DNA of 11,163 nt from positions 1 through 11,163 of the forward strand of contig CALKHU010000165.1 in assembly GCA_937991555.1 (NCBI GenBank), given 5' to 3'. Positions 1-8,589 of this stretch are shown here, piece after piece. The position numbers and the translations under genes are program-made. This stretch comes from an uncultured Caulobacter sp. (GTDB taxonomy: Bacteria; Pseudomonadota; Alphaproteobacteria; Caulobacterales; Caulobacteraceae). Position 1 is the first letter of the stretch. Each line of letters opens with the position of its first letter. Below the pieces are notes generated by a model. It saw only the letters and a list, made by a program, of their open reading frames with translations, did no database searches and was not told the origin of the DNA.

Positions 1-789
1 GTGCTGTTCGCGCCGGGGCTCGCAAGTGCAATTGCGTTCGAACCGGTCCTGCTCGAGGCGAAACGTCGTGTTCTGGAAACGCTGCTGGTCAGCGAATTCA
101 CGGTGCTGACGCGGCTGCTCGGGCGCATCGCCGCGGGGCGCGGCCGGGCGGTCGCGGCGGGCGAGCAGGGTCTCCAGCGCGCCCTCGGCCGCCTGGGCCA
201 TGCTGGCGCGGCTGACGCCCAAGGCCCAGGCGGCGGCGACCAGGCCGACGGCGAGCAGGATCAGGGCGGCGATGATCTCGGCGCCGGGGATGCGGGCGAA
301 GCCGATGACGCCCGACAGGCCGCCGAGCACCGCGTCGCCCCAGAAGCCCCCCAGTCCCCGGGCCAGGGCCCAGCTCTTCGGCGGGCTGGGCGCGGCGACG
401 GCCCCGGCGATGGCCAGCACCGCCAGGACCCCGACCAGCGCCCGCAGGCGGGTCTGGGCGCGGTGGGCGTCCGGGTCGTGGTCGACGGCGCGGGTGACCC
501 CGAACACCACCATCAGCAGCGCCAGGCCCCAGGCCGTCAGGCCCAGAGACTGCACGAAGATGTCGGCGACCACCGCGCCCGGTCCGCGCAGGATGTTGGT
601 CGGCGGCAGGGCCGAGGCGACGTTGAGGCTGGGATCGGCCGAGTTCCAGGTGGCGAAGGCGGCGATCAGGGCCACGCCGGCGGCGGCCACGACGCCGCCG
701 CGCAGGCGCGCGCTGAACGGCTGCGTCCAGGCCCAGACCGCCAGCTCGGTCGCCATGTCCAGCCCGGTCCGCCGCGCCGCCCGCGCCAT
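1..789 (-). CDS. ftsK: DNA translocase FtsK, N-terminal membrane part (incomplete at window edge)
   Basis: FtsK is the septum-anchored DNA pump that links chromosome segregation to cell division. Only the first 263 codons are visible; the motor and gamma domains lie off the left edge. The reading frame stays open to base 1. The fragment shows the four-helix FtsK membrane domain: hydrophobic segments at about residues 31-48, 80-100, 115-133 and 168-190. After helix 1 comes the family signature region, with ADPSLN at 51-56, N65 and GAVVAD at 71-76. The stretch after residue 210 is polar and rich in Gln and Arg, as expected for the variable FtsK linker, although NCTCEP near residue 253 is odd. 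I chose the ATG at 789; an in-frame ATG at 801 directly abuts AGAAGG, which leaves no room for a Shine-Dalgarno spacer. A candidate CtrA box lies about 45 bases upstream. The family call rests on recalled sequence pattern, not on a search. Confidence 0.82.
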   Translation of the reverse strand, partial: MARAARRTGLDMATELAVWAWTQPFSARLRGGVVAAAGVALIAAFATWNSADPSLNVASALPPTNILRGPGAVVADIFVQSLGLTAWGLALLMVVFGVTRAVDHDPDAHRAQTRLRALVGVLAVLAIAGAVAAPSPPKSWALARGLGGFWGDAVLGGLSGVIGFARIPGAEIIAALILLAVGLVAAAWALGVSRASMAQAAEGALETLLARRDRPAAPRGDAPEQPRQHREFADQQRFQNTTFRLEQDRFERNCTCEPRREQH

Positions 790-833
790 TCGCGCCCCCA
801 TCCTTCTGAACCGCCTATTTGGGCCGCGGAGGG

Positions 834-848
834 TTAAGGCGTGTTTAC
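834..848 (-). promoter_or_regulatory. Candidate CtrA-binding box upstream of ftsK
   Basis: The plus strand reads TTAA, seven bases, then TTAC, which on the minus strand is GTAA-N7-TTAA. This matches seven of the eight fixed positions of TTAA-N7-TTAA, the full binding site of CtrA, the cell-cycle master regulator of Caulobacterales. It ends 45 bases before the chosen ftsK start, a distance fitting an activator site overlapping the -35 region. TTAA words are scarce in such GC-rich DNA, which adds weight. No convincing -10 was found downstream. Control of ftsK by CtrA here is inference. Confidence 0.5.
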
Positions 849-1200
849 TTCGACGGGGTGAGGGCGCGGCGGATTGTCCCCGAAGTCGCGGGTCGCCGTT
901 TCGCGCCGGCCTGACGGTGGAACCGCCTCGGCGGGGCAGGGGGACAGAACGAGGCGCACAGGGGCTCAGGACGGTGAAGCCCCGTCCTGCGGGGGCCTCA
1001 CGCCAGGGCCCGGCCCCTTGCAGGACAAGGGACTTGGGGGTCTCGCGAGAGGGGAAGCGGGCCTGCATCCGACCATTGTCGGTGGTCCCGCCCAGAGGTG
1101 GACAGAGGTCGATCCGCGGGCCGGACCGGAAGGGGCCGGTTGGGGCGGAATGTCCCGCCTTGTCTCGCGTTTATATGTCCCGTGAGTCCCGCCTGGGGCC
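849..1200. other. GC-rich intergenic region without a convincing gene; several hairpins
   Basis: About 350 bases between ftsK and the DUF5961-like gene hold no frame that reads like a protein. The open frames present are low-complexity Gly/Pro/Arg strings with no plausible start context. Visible structure includes CAGGACGG at 967-974 pairing with CCGTCCTG at 982-989 around a 7-base loop, enclosed by GAGGC (951-955) and GCCTC (995-999). There is a small hairpin CCGAC-CATT-GTCGG at 1069-1082. GTCCCGCC occurs at 1085, 1152 and 1186, with near copies at 1162 and 1177. I looked for RNase P, tmRNA, SRP RNA and tRNA signatures on both strands and saw none. A 6S-like or other small RNA cannot be excluded. 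The region also holds the 5' flank of ftsK and the 3' flank of the small gene. Confidence 0.5.
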
Positions 1201-1431
1201 TCAGCCGCAGGGCTCCGCATCGCCGCTGCCGAGGTCGATGCGGTAGCAGCAGCGGCGGCCGCTGTCGGCGTCCTCGACGATGACCTCCAGGTCGCCGGCG
1301 GCGTCCGGGGACCAGAGCTCGGCGAAGGTCATGGCCGCGTCCTCGAACGAGGCGCCTTCGACGCGGCGCGTGTGGCGGACGTCGCCGGCCACATGGACCA
1401 GGAAGGACTGGACGGAGGCGTCGTCAGGCAT
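1201..1431 (-). CDS. Small conserved protein, DUF5961-like
   Basis: A 76-residue protein with the layout I recall for DUF5961, a small Caulobacterales family of unknown function. It has an N-terminal strand (SFLVHVAGD, residues 9-17), RRVEGASFEDAA at 22-33, a Trp-containing helix (FAELW, 36-40), a second strand (LEVIVEDADSG, 48-58) and a closing CYRIDLGSGDAEPCG. No signal peptide or membrane segment is visible, so it is probably cytoplasmic. The ATG at 1431 lies inside the end of the preceding frame: ATGCCTGA holds both this start and the upstream TGA, so the two frames overlap by 8 bases and this gene may be translationally coupled. It has no strong Shine-Dalgarno of its own. Codon use is typical high-GC3. 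That it is a real gene is fairly secure; the family name is from memory and less so. Confidence 0.65.
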   Translation of the reverse strand: MPDDASVQSFLVHVAGDVRHTRRVEGASFEDAAMTFAELWSPDAAGDLEVIVEDADSGRRCCYRIDLGSGDAEPCG

Positions 1432-1525
1432 GGATCGGCCGGTCCTCGACGGTGACGCCCTCGACCCTGCGGGCGCGCGGCGTCTCGCCGTCGGCGCAGT
1501 GCACGATGTAGCGGCGCAAGGGCAT
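1424..1525 (-). pseudogene. Truncated upstream copy of the DUF5961-like gene (33 codons)
   Basis: The frame begins at ATG 1525 behind a good ribosome-binding site (GGGAGG, 8 bases before) and encodes 33 residues. Its sequence parallels the N-terminal third of the next protein: YIVHCADGE against FLVHVAGD, and RRVEGVTVED against RRVEGASFED. After this shared block it reads RPIHA and stops, exactly where the downstream gene starts. Adding one G after GAGGAC would give EDAA, as in the downstream protein, so the break may involve a one-base loss or a short-homology deletion. It could be a decayed tandem duplicate, or it could survive as a short coupling leader that delivers ribosomes to the downstream start. 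The similarity is directly visible; the history is inference. Confidence 0.55.
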
Positions 1526-1575
1526 GGCGGGATCCTCCCGGCGGGGGGAACGCGCGGGGGGCGGAAAGGATTCAT

Positions 1576-1762
1576 GGCCGACAATCCTCTCCCGCAGGGA
1601 GAGGGGGACCACCCGAAAGGTGGTGGAGCGGGGTGCAGCCAGGAGCGTTTGGAGGGGTGGAGGAATGGCGGTGCAAGCGCGGCTGCCCTGCACCGATCCC
1701 TCTCCACCATGCTCCGCATGGTCCCCCTCCCCCTGCGGGGGGAGGATTCACGACGGTCGGCC
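1576..1762. repeat. 187-bp compound inverted repeat (BIME/MITE-like)
   Basis: The ends are GGCCGAC (1576-1582) and GTCGGCC (1756-1762). Inside these, two arms of about 47 bases are near-reverse-complements, sharing the blocks AATCCTCTCCC/GGGGGGAGGATT, GGGGGACC/GGTCCCCC and GGTGGAG/CTCCACC. Each arm also folds by itself: CTCTCCC-GCA-GGGAGAG (1587-1603) and ACCACC-CGAAA-GGTGGT (1608-1624) on the left; CCATGC-TCC-GCATGG (1707-1721) and CCTCCCC...GGGGAGG (1726-1745) on the right. The middle contains a further pair, GGTGCAG and CTGCACC. There is no transposase gene. The design is that of a dispersed non-autonomous palindromic element in the spacer between pnp and the small gene. Confidence 0.72.
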
Positions 1763-1842
1763 TCGCTCTTTCAGAGAGATCACCAAAACCCATGCAGGCC
1801 AGCGTGCCGGACGGTCCGGGTGACCCCGCTGGACAGCCAAAG

Positions 1843-1872
1843 AAAAAGGCGGCCCCCTCTCGGAGGCCGCCT
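1843..1872 (-). terminator. Rho-independent terminator of the pnp operon
   Basis: On the minus strand AGGCGGCC-TCC, a GAGA tetraloop and GGG-GGCCGCCT form an 11-bp, very GC-rich stem (one G-T pair), followed by a run of five T. It starts 28 bases after the pnp stop codon. This is a textbook intrinsic terminator placed to end rbfA-truB-rpsO-pnp transcription. Confidence 0.9.
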
Positions 1873-1900
1873 CTTCCAACTCAGCCGAAGCCGATGACGC

Positions 1901-4051
<2,151 letters not shown>

Positions 4052-4052
4052 T

Positions 4053-4162
4053 GAGGGTTCTTTCTCTCGTGTCCCGCGGGCGGATTCCCGTGGGGGCGGA
4101 CAGGTGTCGTTTCCGAAATCCTCTCCAGATGTCAGGCCCGGTGAGGATTTCGATGAACCCTC
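4053..4162 (-). promoter_or_regulatory. Structured pnp leader: predicted three-way junction next to the start codon
   Basis: In the minus-strand transcript GAGGGTTC (4162-4155) is perfectly complementary to GAACCCTC (4060-4053), which ends one base before the pnp ATG. Enclosed are two helices. CGAAATCCTC (4152-4143) pairs with GAGGATTTCG (4123-4114), a perfect 10-bp stem with a 19-base loop. TGTCCGC pairs with GCGGGACA with one bulged G, at about 4102-4072. Closing the outer stem would occlude the ribosome-binding region, which has no strong Shine-Dalgarno. PNPase of E. coli represses its own synthesis through an RNase III-cut leader stem, so a similar job here is plausible but inferred. Confidence 0.6.
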
Positions 4163-4195
4163 TTTCGTACGGATGAGCCGCCAGAAGAACCCTGG

Positions 4196-4233
4196 CCGGC
4201 TCCGCGCCGGGCGTTCCAAGGCCTGGAGGAACG
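4196..4233 (-). other. Two small hairpins in the rpsO-pnp spacer
   Basis: CCGGC-loop-GCCGG (4196-4210) and the 6-bp perfect stem CGTTCC/GGAACG with a 10-base loop (4212-4233) sit side by side upstream of the pnp leader junction. Neither is followed by a T run, so they are not classic terminators. In E. coli the rpsO-pnp spacer is where RNases process the shared transcript; a similar processing or stability role here is inference. Confidence 0.4.
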
Positions 4234-4251
4234 GCGGCGGTCGTCTCATAA

Positions 4252-4286
4252 GGATCGGGGCGAAACCCGAAGGTCCCGCCCCGTCC
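4252..4286 (-). other. Hairpin just after rpsO (attenuator or RNA-stability stem)
   Basis: Nine bases after the rpsO stop codon the transcript reads GGACGGGGCG, which pairs with CGCCCCGATCC with one bulge to give a 10-bp GC-rich stem. A small inner ACC-TTCG-GGT hairpin caps it. No T run follows, so full intrinsic termination is unlikely. It may reduce read-through into pnp or protect the rpsO 3' end. Confidence 0.5.
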
Positions 4287-4295
4287 GGCAACTCG

Positions 4296-4565
4296 TTAGC
4301 GGCGCAGGCCCAGCTTCTCGATCAGAGCCTGGTAGCGGGCGGCGTCCGACTTCTTCAGGTGGTCGAGCAGCGAGCGGCGCTGGGAGACCATCAGCAGAAG
4401 GCCACGACGGCTGTGGTTGTCCTTCTTGTGCGACTTGAAGTGCTCGGTCAGGTTGGCGATGCGTTCCGAAAGGATCGCAACCTGGACTTCGGCGCTGCCG
4501 GTGTCGCCCGGCGTGCGGCCGTGTTCGGCGATGAGCGCGGCCTTGCGCTCCATGGTGATCGACAT
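4296..4565 (-). CDS. rpsO: 30S ribosomal protein S15
   Basis: S15 is a primary binder of 16S rRNA in the platform of the small subunit. The 89 residues match the usual family length. The protein is helical and carries the recognisable S15 region from LTEHFKSHKKDNHSRRGL (39-56) through LMVSQRRSLLDHLKK (58-72), ending in GLRR. The start ATG at 4565 has GGAG eight bases upstream. The gene lies only 14 bases beyond the truB stop, so it is in the same operon. It is followed by a hairpin and then pnp, the classic rpsO-pnp order. Confidence 0.98.
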   Translation of the reverse strand: MSITMERKAALIAEHGRTPGDTGSAEVQVAILSERIANLTEHFKSHKKDNHSRRGLLLMVSQRRSLLDHLKKSDAARYQALIEKLGLRR

Positions 4566-4579
4566 CGTGTGTTCTCCGC

Positions 4580-5512
4580 TCAGGCTTGAAGAAAGACCCG
4601 GACGGGATTGAGCTTTCCCGCGCGCATCTCGGCGAGGGCCACCAGCCTTGTCCCGTCCATCGCCGAAACGAGCCGCGAGCCGCCGGTGAGGCGGGCCCTG
4701 AGCTGTTCGACCTGTCGGGGAACGAGAACGATGGGTCGTCCCTGCGCCAGCCGGAAGGCGTCCTCCGCGGTCACGGCCAGCGCCGGGATGTCGTCCAGCG
4801 CGGTCTCGACCGGGAGCAGAACCTCCGGAAGCGCGGCCTTATGGCTCATATCTTCCAGTTTTTCCAGAGAAATCGCACGATCCTCCCCGAACGGTCCGAC
4901 CCGCGTGCGGCGCAGGGCGGCGACGTGGGCCTCGGCCCCCAGGGCGGCGGCGAGGTCGCGGACGATCGAGCGGACGTAGGCGCCCTTGCCGCATTCCATT
5001 TCGAGGACGGTGTGGTCAGCGTCGGGCGTTTCGGCAACCCGAAGCGCATGCACCGAGATCGTCCGGGCGGCCAGCTCGACGGCCTCGCCGGCGCGGGCCA
5101 GGTCATAGGCGCGTTCGCCGTCGACCTTGATCGCCGAGAAGGCGGGCGGGACCTGCTGGATCTCGCCGACGAAGGCGGGCAGGGCGGCCTCGACCTGGTC
5201 CCGCGTCGGCCGGACGTCGGAGGTCGCCGTGACCTCGCCCTCGCGGTCCAGGGTCGTGGTCGAGCGGCCCCAGGCGATCGTGAAGCGGTACGCCTTGTCG
5301 GCGTCCATCAGGAAGGGAACGGTCTTGGTCGCCTCGCCGAGCGCGATCGGCAGGATGCCGGTGGCCAGCGGGTCCAGCGTGCCGGCGTGGCCGGCCTTCT
5401 GGGCGTTGAACAGCCAGCGGACACGGCCGACGGCCTGGGTCGAACCGAAGTCGTAGGGCTTGTCGAGGCAGACCCAGCCCGAGACCGGATCGCCCTTCTT
5501 CCTGCGGGCCAT
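4580..5512 (-). CDS. truB: tRNA pseudouridine(55) synthase TruB
   Basis: TruB converts U55 in the T-loop of tRNAs to pseudouridine and also helps tRNA folding. The 310-residue protein begins with the typical SGWVCLDKPYDFGST (11-25). It carries the catalytic motif HAGTLDPLATG (42-52), in which D47 is the expected nucleophile. Other family regions are KAYRFTIAWGRSTTTLDREGE and VPPAFSAIKVDGERAYDLARAG. The C-terminal part (about 240-310) resembles the small RNA-binding domain of alphaproteobacterial TruB. The start overlaps the rbfA stop by one base (TGATG), so translation of the two is probably coupled, and rpsO follows after 14 bases. No unusual residue was noticed. Confidence 0.97.
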   Translation of the reverse strand: MARRKKGDPVSGWVCLDKPYDFGSTQAVGRVRWLFNAQKAGHAGTLDPLATGILPIALGEATKTVPFLMDADKAYRFTIAWGRSTTTLDREGEVTATSDVRPTRDQVEAALPAFVGEIQQVPPAFSAIKVDGERAYDLARAGEAVELAARTISVHALRVAETPDADHTVLEMECGKGAYVRSIVRDLAAALGAEAHVAALRRTRVGPFGEDRAISLEKLEDMSHKAALPEVLLPVETALDDIPALAVTAEDAFRLAQGRPIVLVPRQVEQLRARLTGGSRLVSAMDGTRLVALAEMRAGKLNPVRVFLQA

Positions 5513-5946
5513 CAGTCCTCGTCCTCGTCGACGACGTCGCTGAGGCGGCGGATATCCTGCTGCACGCGCGGGTCGAGGAACAGGCGGTCCATGTGGCCGG
5601 CGGCGTCGAAGCTCTCGTCGTGGATGAACTTCAGGTCCGGCGTGAACTTCATCTCGATGTGCTTGCCCAGGCGGCCGCGCAGGAAGCGCGCCACGCGGTT
5701 GAGGCCCTTGACCACCTCGTCGGCATGCTCGCCGCCGAGCGGCTCGACGAAACAGACGGCGTGGCGCAGGTCCGGGCTCATGCGCACCTCGGACACCGTC
5801 ACCGAGACGTTCTGCAGGGCCGGATCCTGCAGTTCCTCCTCGCGGAGCACCTCGACGAGGGCGTGGCGGATCAGCTCGCCGGCGCGAAGCTGGCGTTGCG
5901 ATGGACCGGCCGCCGCCGGGCCGCGGGCGTTGCGATGCTTGGACAT
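5512..5946 (-). CDS. rbfA: 30S ribosome-binding factor RbfA
   Basis: RbfA binds the maturing 30S subunit and supports late 16S rRNA processing, notably in the cold. The 144-residue protein has the type-II KH-like fold pattern of the family: QRQLRAGELIRHALVEVLR, then NVSVTVSEVRMSPDLRHAVCFVEPLG, then RGRLGKHIEMKFTPDLKFIHDESFD. The acidic C-terminal tail DVVDEDED resembles alphaproteobacterial versions, and the N-terminus is a basic extension (MSKHRNARG). It is the first gene of the rbfA-truB-rpsO-pnp operon and overlaps truB by one base. Upstream are a compact hairpin and a good promoter candidate. infB, its usual upstream partner, lies about 4.3 kb away here, behind a terminator. Confidence 0.96.
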   Translation of the reverse strand: MSKHRNARGPAAAGPSQRQLRAGELIRHALVEVLREEELQDPALQNVSVTVSEVRMSPDLRHAVCFVEPLGGEHADEVVKGLNRVARFLRGRLGKHIEMKFTPDLKFIHDESFDAAGHMDRLFLDPRVQQDIRRLSDVVDEDED

Positions 5947-5959
5947 GGCTTTCTCTCTG

Positions 5960-5990
5960 GCCCGCGGCGGGGGTCGAACCCGGGGCGGGC
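5960..5990 (-). promoter_or_regulatory. Hairpin in the rbfA 5' leader
   Basis: In the transcript GCCCGC pairs with GCGGGC; inside, GGGT-TCG-ACCC forms an apical hairpin. The structure begins about 10 bases after the predicted transcription start and ends 13 bases before the rbfA ATG, next to the weak purine-rich ribosome-binding stretch AGAGAGAAAG. It could modulate rbfA translation. The loop resembles a tRNA T-arm by chance; no tRNA surrounds it. Confidence 0.45.
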
Positions 5991-6006
5991 GGAAACGAAG
6001 GGCGGG

Positions 6007-6035
6007 CTTCTAGGCGCGATGGGCCGTGATGTCCA
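6007..6035 (-). promoter_or_regulatory. Promoter candidate for the rbfA-truB-rpsO-pnp operon
   Basis: On the minus strand TGGACA (6035-6030) is followed, after exactly 17 bases, by TAGAAG (6012-6007), within CCTAGAAGC. The first hexamer matches TTGACA at five of six positions. The second fits the Caulobacter housekeeping -10 pattern GCTANAWC well. A start near 6000 would give a leader of about 54 bases containing the rbfA hairpin. It lies between the REP-like repeat and rbfA, so rbfA need not depend on infB transcription. Confidence 0.55.
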
Positions 6036-6057
6036 GTGGAGGGGGCGGGTCGGCCCC

Positions 6058-6161
6058 GCGTCCTTCGACACGCCGCGACGCGGCCGCCCAGGATGACCGG
6101 GCCAGGAAGCTGTCCAGGCCAGTCATGCCGAGCAGCGCCGAAGGCGCGTGTCGAAGGACGC
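6058..6161. repeat. BIME-like pair of REP units, copy 1
   Basis: The terminal 16 bases GCGTCCTTCGACACGC (6058-6073) recur perfectly inverted at 6146-6161. The element is two head-to-head REP-like units, 6063-6097 and 6122-6156, each running CTTCGACACGC, an internal hairpin, then a conserved G-ATGAC end. The internal hairpins are GCCGC/GCGGC and GCGCC/GGCGC. A second copy at 8471-8589 differs at paired positions in a way that keeps pairing. Similar CTTCGA...ATGAC palindromes are, to my recollection, common in alphaproteobacterial intergenic DNA. Confidence 0.8.
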
Positions 6162-6269
6162 CCGGGCCGGGATGTCGGGGAATTGTGTCGCGCACGTCGG
6201 GACTAGCGCGGCTCGCGCGACGCCTGCCACTATAGTAGCCAATCGAAACGAACGGGGCGGGCGGGCAGG

Positions 6270-7630
6270 ATGACGGAAACGACGGGCGCATCGCACCCGC
6301 TGCTCACCGCCGAGCCGGCGCCGACGCTGCTCCGGCTGGCGGCGCCGAACCTGCTCGGCATGCTGGCCTCGACCGCGGTGTCGATCGCCGAGACCGCCTA
6401 CATCGGCCGACTGGGGGCCGAGCCCCTGGCGGCGGCGGCGCTGGTGCTGCCGCTGATCATGCTGATGGGGATGATGAGCGCCGGGGCCATGGGCGGCGGC
6501 GTGTCCTCGGCCGTCAGCCGGGCCCTGGGCGCGGGCGCCCAGGACCGGGCCGAGGCGCTGGCGCGGCACAGCGCGGTGCTGGCGCTGGGCTTCGGCCTGT
6601 TCTTCACCCTGCTGCTGACCCTGTTCGGGCGCGGGGTCTTCACCCTGCTCGGCGGCGAGGGCGAGACCCTGCGCCAGGCGGTGATCTACTCGGCCATCGT
6701 GTTCAGCTTCGCGACGGCGATCTGGCTGCAGAACATGCTGGCCTCGATCCTGCGCGGGTCGGGCGACATGGTCGGGCCGTCGGCGGCCTTCCTCGGCGGG
6801 GCGGCGCTGCAGGTCGTCGTCGGCGGGACCCTGTGCTTCGGCTGGGGGCCGGCGCCGCGGCTGGGCATCGTCGGGGTCGGCCTCGGCCAGGCGATCGCCG
6901 CCTCGACCGTGACGCTGATGCTGTTCCTGCTGCTGCGCCGGCGGACGGCGCGGGTGCGGCTGATCCTGCGGGGGCCGCTGCGCCGCGAGCACTTCGACGA
7001 CATCCTGAAGGTCGGGCTGCCGGCCATGCTGTCGCCGGTCCAGACTGTGGCCACGATCCTGGTCATCACCGCCATCGCGGCGCGTTTCGGCACCGAGGTG
7101 CTGGCCGGCTACGGCATCGGCTCGCGGCTGGAATTCCTGCTGGTGCCGATCGCCTTCTCGGTCGGCGTGGCGTCGCTGCCGATGGTGGGCCTGGCCATCG
7201 GCGCCGGAATGGTCGAGCGGGCGCGACGGGTCGCCTGGACCGCCGGGGGCATCGCGGCCGTCGCGCTGGGCGCGCTCGGGATGCTGCTGGCGCTGTTCCC
7301 GGAACTGTGGGTGACGATCTTCACCAACGCGCCCGGCGTGCGGAAGGCGGCCTCGACCTACCTGCACTTCGTCGGGCCGGTGTTCGCCTTCTTCGGCCTG
7401 TCGCTCGCGCTCTACTTCTCGGCCCAGGGCGCCGGCCGGATCGGCGGGCCGCTGCTGGCCGGGACCGTGCGGCTGGCCGTGGTCGGGCTCGGCGGCCTGG
7501 TCCTGGTGTGGACGCAGGCGCCGGCCTGGGGACTGTTCGCGCTTGTGGCGCTGGGCATGGTGACCATGGGCGTGGTGACGGCGGCGTTCATCTGGTTCAC
7601 GCCGTGGGGGCCGAAGGCGCCGGCGAACGC

Positions 7631-7634
<4 letters not shown>
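6270..7634 (+). CDS. MATE family efflux transporter
   Basis: MATE proteins export cationic drugs, dyes or metabolites across the inner membrane using a Na+ or H+ gradient. The 454-residue protein has about twelve hydrophobic segments in two related halves (about 20-225 and 245-445), the usual length and layout. Family-like stretches are APNLLGMLASTAVSIAETAYIGRLG (split over helix 1), LRGSGDMVGP after helix 5, and in the second half LAGYGIGSRLEFLLVPIAFSVG with the later SAQGAGR. The start ATG at 6270 follows a G-rich GGCAGG ribosome site. TATAGT at 6231-6236 could be a -10, but no good -35 accompanies it. It is the only plus-strand gene here. It converges on the hydrolase gene, their stop codons sharing the bases CTAG. 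Its substrate cannot be told from sequence. Confidence 0.93.
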
Positions 7635-8419
<785 letters not shown>

Positions 8420-8470
8420 GGTTTCCCCGTCTGCTGCCGACAGGTTCGCCAAGGCTTGATGATCGGGCAA

Positions 8471-8589
8471 GCGCTTTGCGTGCTTCGACACGCCCGCTGC
8501 GCGGGCTGCTCAGGATGACGTGCTGAAAGCGCTACTCTCTACGTCATGCCGGGCAGCGCCGCCGGCGCGTGTCGAAGCACGCAAGGCGC
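8471..8589. repeat. BIME-like pair of REP units, copy 2
   Basis: The left arm (8471-8493) and right arm (8567-8589) are inverted copies matching at 22 of 23 positions. Inside are two head-to-head REP-like units, 8483-8519 and 8543-8577, of the same family as at 6058-6161. Paired differences between the two copies preserve the stems: TCC/GGA in copy 1 becomes TGC/GCA, and hairpin GCCGC/GCGGC becomes GCCCG/CGGGC. The right arm touches the stop codon of the adjoining secreted-protein gene. The element fills the spacer before the hydrolase gene. Confidence 0.82.

Noticed and set aside
1..837. Plus-strand frame at the left edge, whose first 45 residues look fairly protein-like
   Set aside because: It lies antisense to the FtsK membrane domain, soon becomes low-complexity, and has no start or ribosome-site support in the window.
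874..1185. 103-codon plus-strand frame in the region upstream of ftsK
   Set aside because: Composition is Gly/Pro/Arg-rich without domain-like pattern, and the start has no ribosome site; likely chance in GC-rich DNA.
849..1200. RNase P RNA, tmRNA or SRP RNA hidden in the intergenic region (CCGGAAGG at about 1126 caught the eye)
   Set aside because: Core signatures of these RNAs on either strand are missing; CCGGAAGG alone lacks the rest of the SRP domain IV sequence.
4054..4291. 80-codon upstream extension of the pnp frame
   Set aside because: The translated part is not PNPase-like and coincides with the hairpin-rich rpsO-pnp spacer.
5958..5992. T-arm-like GGGTTCGACCC, suggesting a tRNA or tRNA-derived attachment site on the minus strand
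   Set aside because: No D-arm, anticodon arm or matching acceptor stem is found at the right distance; it is explained by the palindromic rbfA leader hairpin.
8420..8491. Longer N-terminus for the dienelactone hydrolase from an ATG at 8491
   Set aside because: The extra 24 codons lie in the spacer and in the REP-like repeat, lack family similarity, and the ATG at 8419 has a good ribosome site.
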